A DNA stretch of 40,009 nt, from assembly GCF_001949145.1 (NCBI RefSeq), contig NW_019091794.1, forward strand, positions 6,434 to 46,442, given 5' to 3'. Position numbers and translations under genes: made by a program. Within the stretch, counting starts at the first letter, position 1. Every line of letters begins with the position of its first letter. The notes beneath the pieces were generated by a model. It was given only the letters and a program-made list of their open reading frames with translations, did no database searches and was not told where the DNA came from. This document shows positions 38,016 through 40,009 of the stretch, piece after piece. The DNA comes from Acanthaster planci. Its lineage: Eukaryota > Echinodermata > Asteroidea > Valvatida > Acanthasteridae.

Positions 38016-39199
38016 AACTCATGCATACAAGTGCCGCTTTGCCTACGTGTTTGCACATGTCCTTATTTTGTGCGATCAGCTGATCCGGTTTTCCAAACTG
38101 AACTTTGACTGCGTTGCAGGCTTCAACCGGGTTTTTACTTAATGACTTTGAAGCTGTAAGCGAAGTAATTAGTCTAAGAATGCCACATAATATCAAAGAG
38201 AAAGGTAAAAATTACATTAATCCACTTTAATTTAAACGCTTCAGGCCCCCAATCGGGGATTGGTTTTGGGAACAAAACCCGCAATGGAGACGAAGTCTGA
38301 TATTGGAAATCGGCCATAATCTAGCCGATCGGTGGACGAATTGACGTGAAAGTATTGCTGCATACACATATTGCATGATTTCTTTATACTTGTACATATA
38401 ATTTTGCTGGAAAATTGTGAAAAATGTAGAGGGAAATGAACTTGAAGATTTCTTGTCAGGCCTTAACCAACTGTTTAAAGCGTTTTGTCCATGCACGTAT
38501 TCCCATTTGTGCGGTCACATCCCAAGAGGCAACACATCGGAACGATATTTTCGACTTGCACACGGTTTTCTCAGACACCGATGTGAAGTTAGTTCCTCGT
38601 TCCTCGTTTGACGTTCGACATTCAATGTTGAACAAGTAACTGTTCCATATTCGAACGTTGAATAAGTAACCGTTTGACGTTCAGGGTGCACACGCCTAAG
38701 AATAGTATGGTGCGCCAAAGGGACAAAAAAGAAACGCACAGCGAACATCCACTTCCATTCACATGTACGCAAATAACATTGTCCGTGCCTTTTCATAATA
38801 ATGTACATGTACAAACAAACAACTCTCTCCCTCAAAGGGAACCTTGGGCGTAGGGTTCTTCGGGGCCAACGGGTAACCGATCAAAGAAGCTTGAGGTGTA
38901 GGCGATTGTACGTTTTGTTTTGGCACTGTACATAATAGAAGAGAAAAACAGGTTAATGTTATGTTCTCCCTGTTTTCAACGAACTGTTCGACTCAAATGA
39001 GATCAGTCAGACGCCCCAGCCATCAACTTTTTTGGGTGCCTTTCTTTAAACTTCAGCGACCCCTTTGCCTGCATTTCAGCCGGGCAAAGGCAGTTTTCCA
39101 CGGTCAAAAGGGCTTTGAAGAAAGTCGTGTCTCTTCGCTGGACTTCTTCGCTTGCAAACCAGAGTGGACAGGTGAATGCCTATCACTACACTGAATTTC

Positions 39200-40009
39200 T
39201 CAAACCAAAATAAAATACCCAAACCCCATGCCCCGCCTGGAGATTACATTGAATGTGATGTCATTGGTCTCTTCAATCTGGAGAGACTCCTTCCAACTCG
39301 GGGCGTGGGGTTCTTCGGCGTCAAAGAAGCCCTGAAATGAAAGTGCGGTGTTTTTACCCCAGTGGAATTATAAAAGCCAAATTACAGGGTAATTATAAAT
39401 AAACTTTCTGTTTTCATCGAACTACTTTCCGAAATCAAAAAAAATACACATCAATCTCAAGTTCAGCTCTAAAGTTCTTTTGATGAAAGTGTTTCCCTGG
39501 ACTGAAACAACCCCGTTGACTACATTTCAACCATGGCAATTGCGGATTTGGACTGTGAAATAGGGATTGACAAATGTTTTGTCGCGTAGGATTATTCCTT
39601 AGTCTGGAAACCAGAATGGAAAAAAGAATGAGGTACAGCAAACATTTCTAAAATCGACATAAAATAGCTCAACCCCACGCCCCGGGTTGGAAGGAGTCTC
39701 TCCCGATTGAGGAGACCAATGACATCACATTCAATGTAATCCCAGGGTGGGGCATGGGGTTGAGGTATTTTATAGCGATTTTAGAAAAATTTGCTGTAAT
39801 TCGTTCTTTTCTCCATTTTGGTTTCCAGACTAAGAAATATACCCACGCGACAAAAAGTTTGTCAATCCCTTTTTCACAGTCGAAATCGGCAATTGCTGTG
39901 GTTGAAATGTAGGCAACGGGGTAGTTTCAGTCCAGGGAAACACTTTCATCAAAAGAAGTTTAGAGCTGGACGTGGGATGGATGTGGATTATTTCGAGTTG
40001 GGGAAGTAA
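39200..40009. mobile_element. Foldback element 3, reaching the window edge
   Basis: About 39440-39665 is the imperfect inverse of about 39770-40000 (for example CTTTTGATGAAAGTGTTTCC and GTCTGGAAACCA). The centre (39670-39765) is itself bounded by inverted AACCCCACGCCCC ends, and a related copy of it lies inverted at 39220-39310. It may be a composite of nested elements and may continue beyond the window. Confidence 0.75.

Larger units (their letters stand above)
33798..40009. other. Upstream flank: repeats, no receptor exon found
   Basis: Searched on the minus strand for the missing first exon of FTP 1 (ALN..QSS..A.DG). None was seen. Contents are the THAP fragment, the palindrome array, the A+T-rich repeats and foldback 3; the remainder shows nothing recognisable. 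Confidence 0.5.

Noticed and set aside
1-40009. CRISPR arrays, operons or other prokaryotic systems
   Set aside because: Spliced exons, repeat types and domain set are animal; no spacer-repeat pattern or bacterial gene seen.

Overview
This window is eukaryotic, from a non-vertebrate animal. It shows short exons with GT/AG introns, an A+T-rich background, many interspersed and foldback repeats, and one ambiguous base (3298) typical of a draft assembly. The domain mix (fucolectin-type lectin domains, Tie-like Ig and EGF modules, receptor tyrosine phosphatase) suggests a marine invertebrate, perhaps a deuterostome; the species is not identifiable from the sequence.

One large gene fills positions 5,729 to 33,797 on the minus strand. 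I rebuilt it exon by exon from splice sites, intron phase and protein motifs: 27 coding exons, about 1,420 residues, open at the 5' end. The order is: fucolectin-like (FTP) domain 1 (first exon not found), FTP 2, FTP 3, a Tie2-type first Ig domain, a second Ig domain, three Tie-like EGF modules, two fibronectin III domains, one transmembrane helix, a juxtamembrane region with three tandem 14-residue tyrosine repeats, and one tyrosine phosphatase domain. It ends with TAG at 5,729-5,731 and two overlapping AATAAA signals about 240 bases further on. The ectodomain therefore looks like that of the Tie/angiopoietin receptor kinases with lectin domains added in front, but the cytoplasmic enzyme is a phosphatase.

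The model has irregularities: an in-frame TGA in the second EGF exon; a reading-frame conflict just after the membrane helix; a splice donor that keeps frame only if the inner GT of GTAAGT is used; and a changed KNRY loop in an otherwise complete phosphatase domain. These could be decay, assembly error, or real biology.

The introns and flanks are repeat-rich. Three large inverted-repeat (foldback) elements lie at about 7,480-8,790, 11,990-13,010 and 39,200-40,009. There are tRNA-derived SINE-like copies near 15,100-15,565 and 23,240-23,400, small MITE-like hairpins at 17,754-17,882 and 26,540-26,668, a possible LTR-like segment near 19,600-20,510, and a minisatellite with a 104-base period (4,600-5,345) just past the gene's 3' end. 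Upstream of the gene (33,800-40,009) lie a broken THAP-domain fragment and an array of short palindromes (34,870-35,680). The first 4.6 kb shows no convincing gene.
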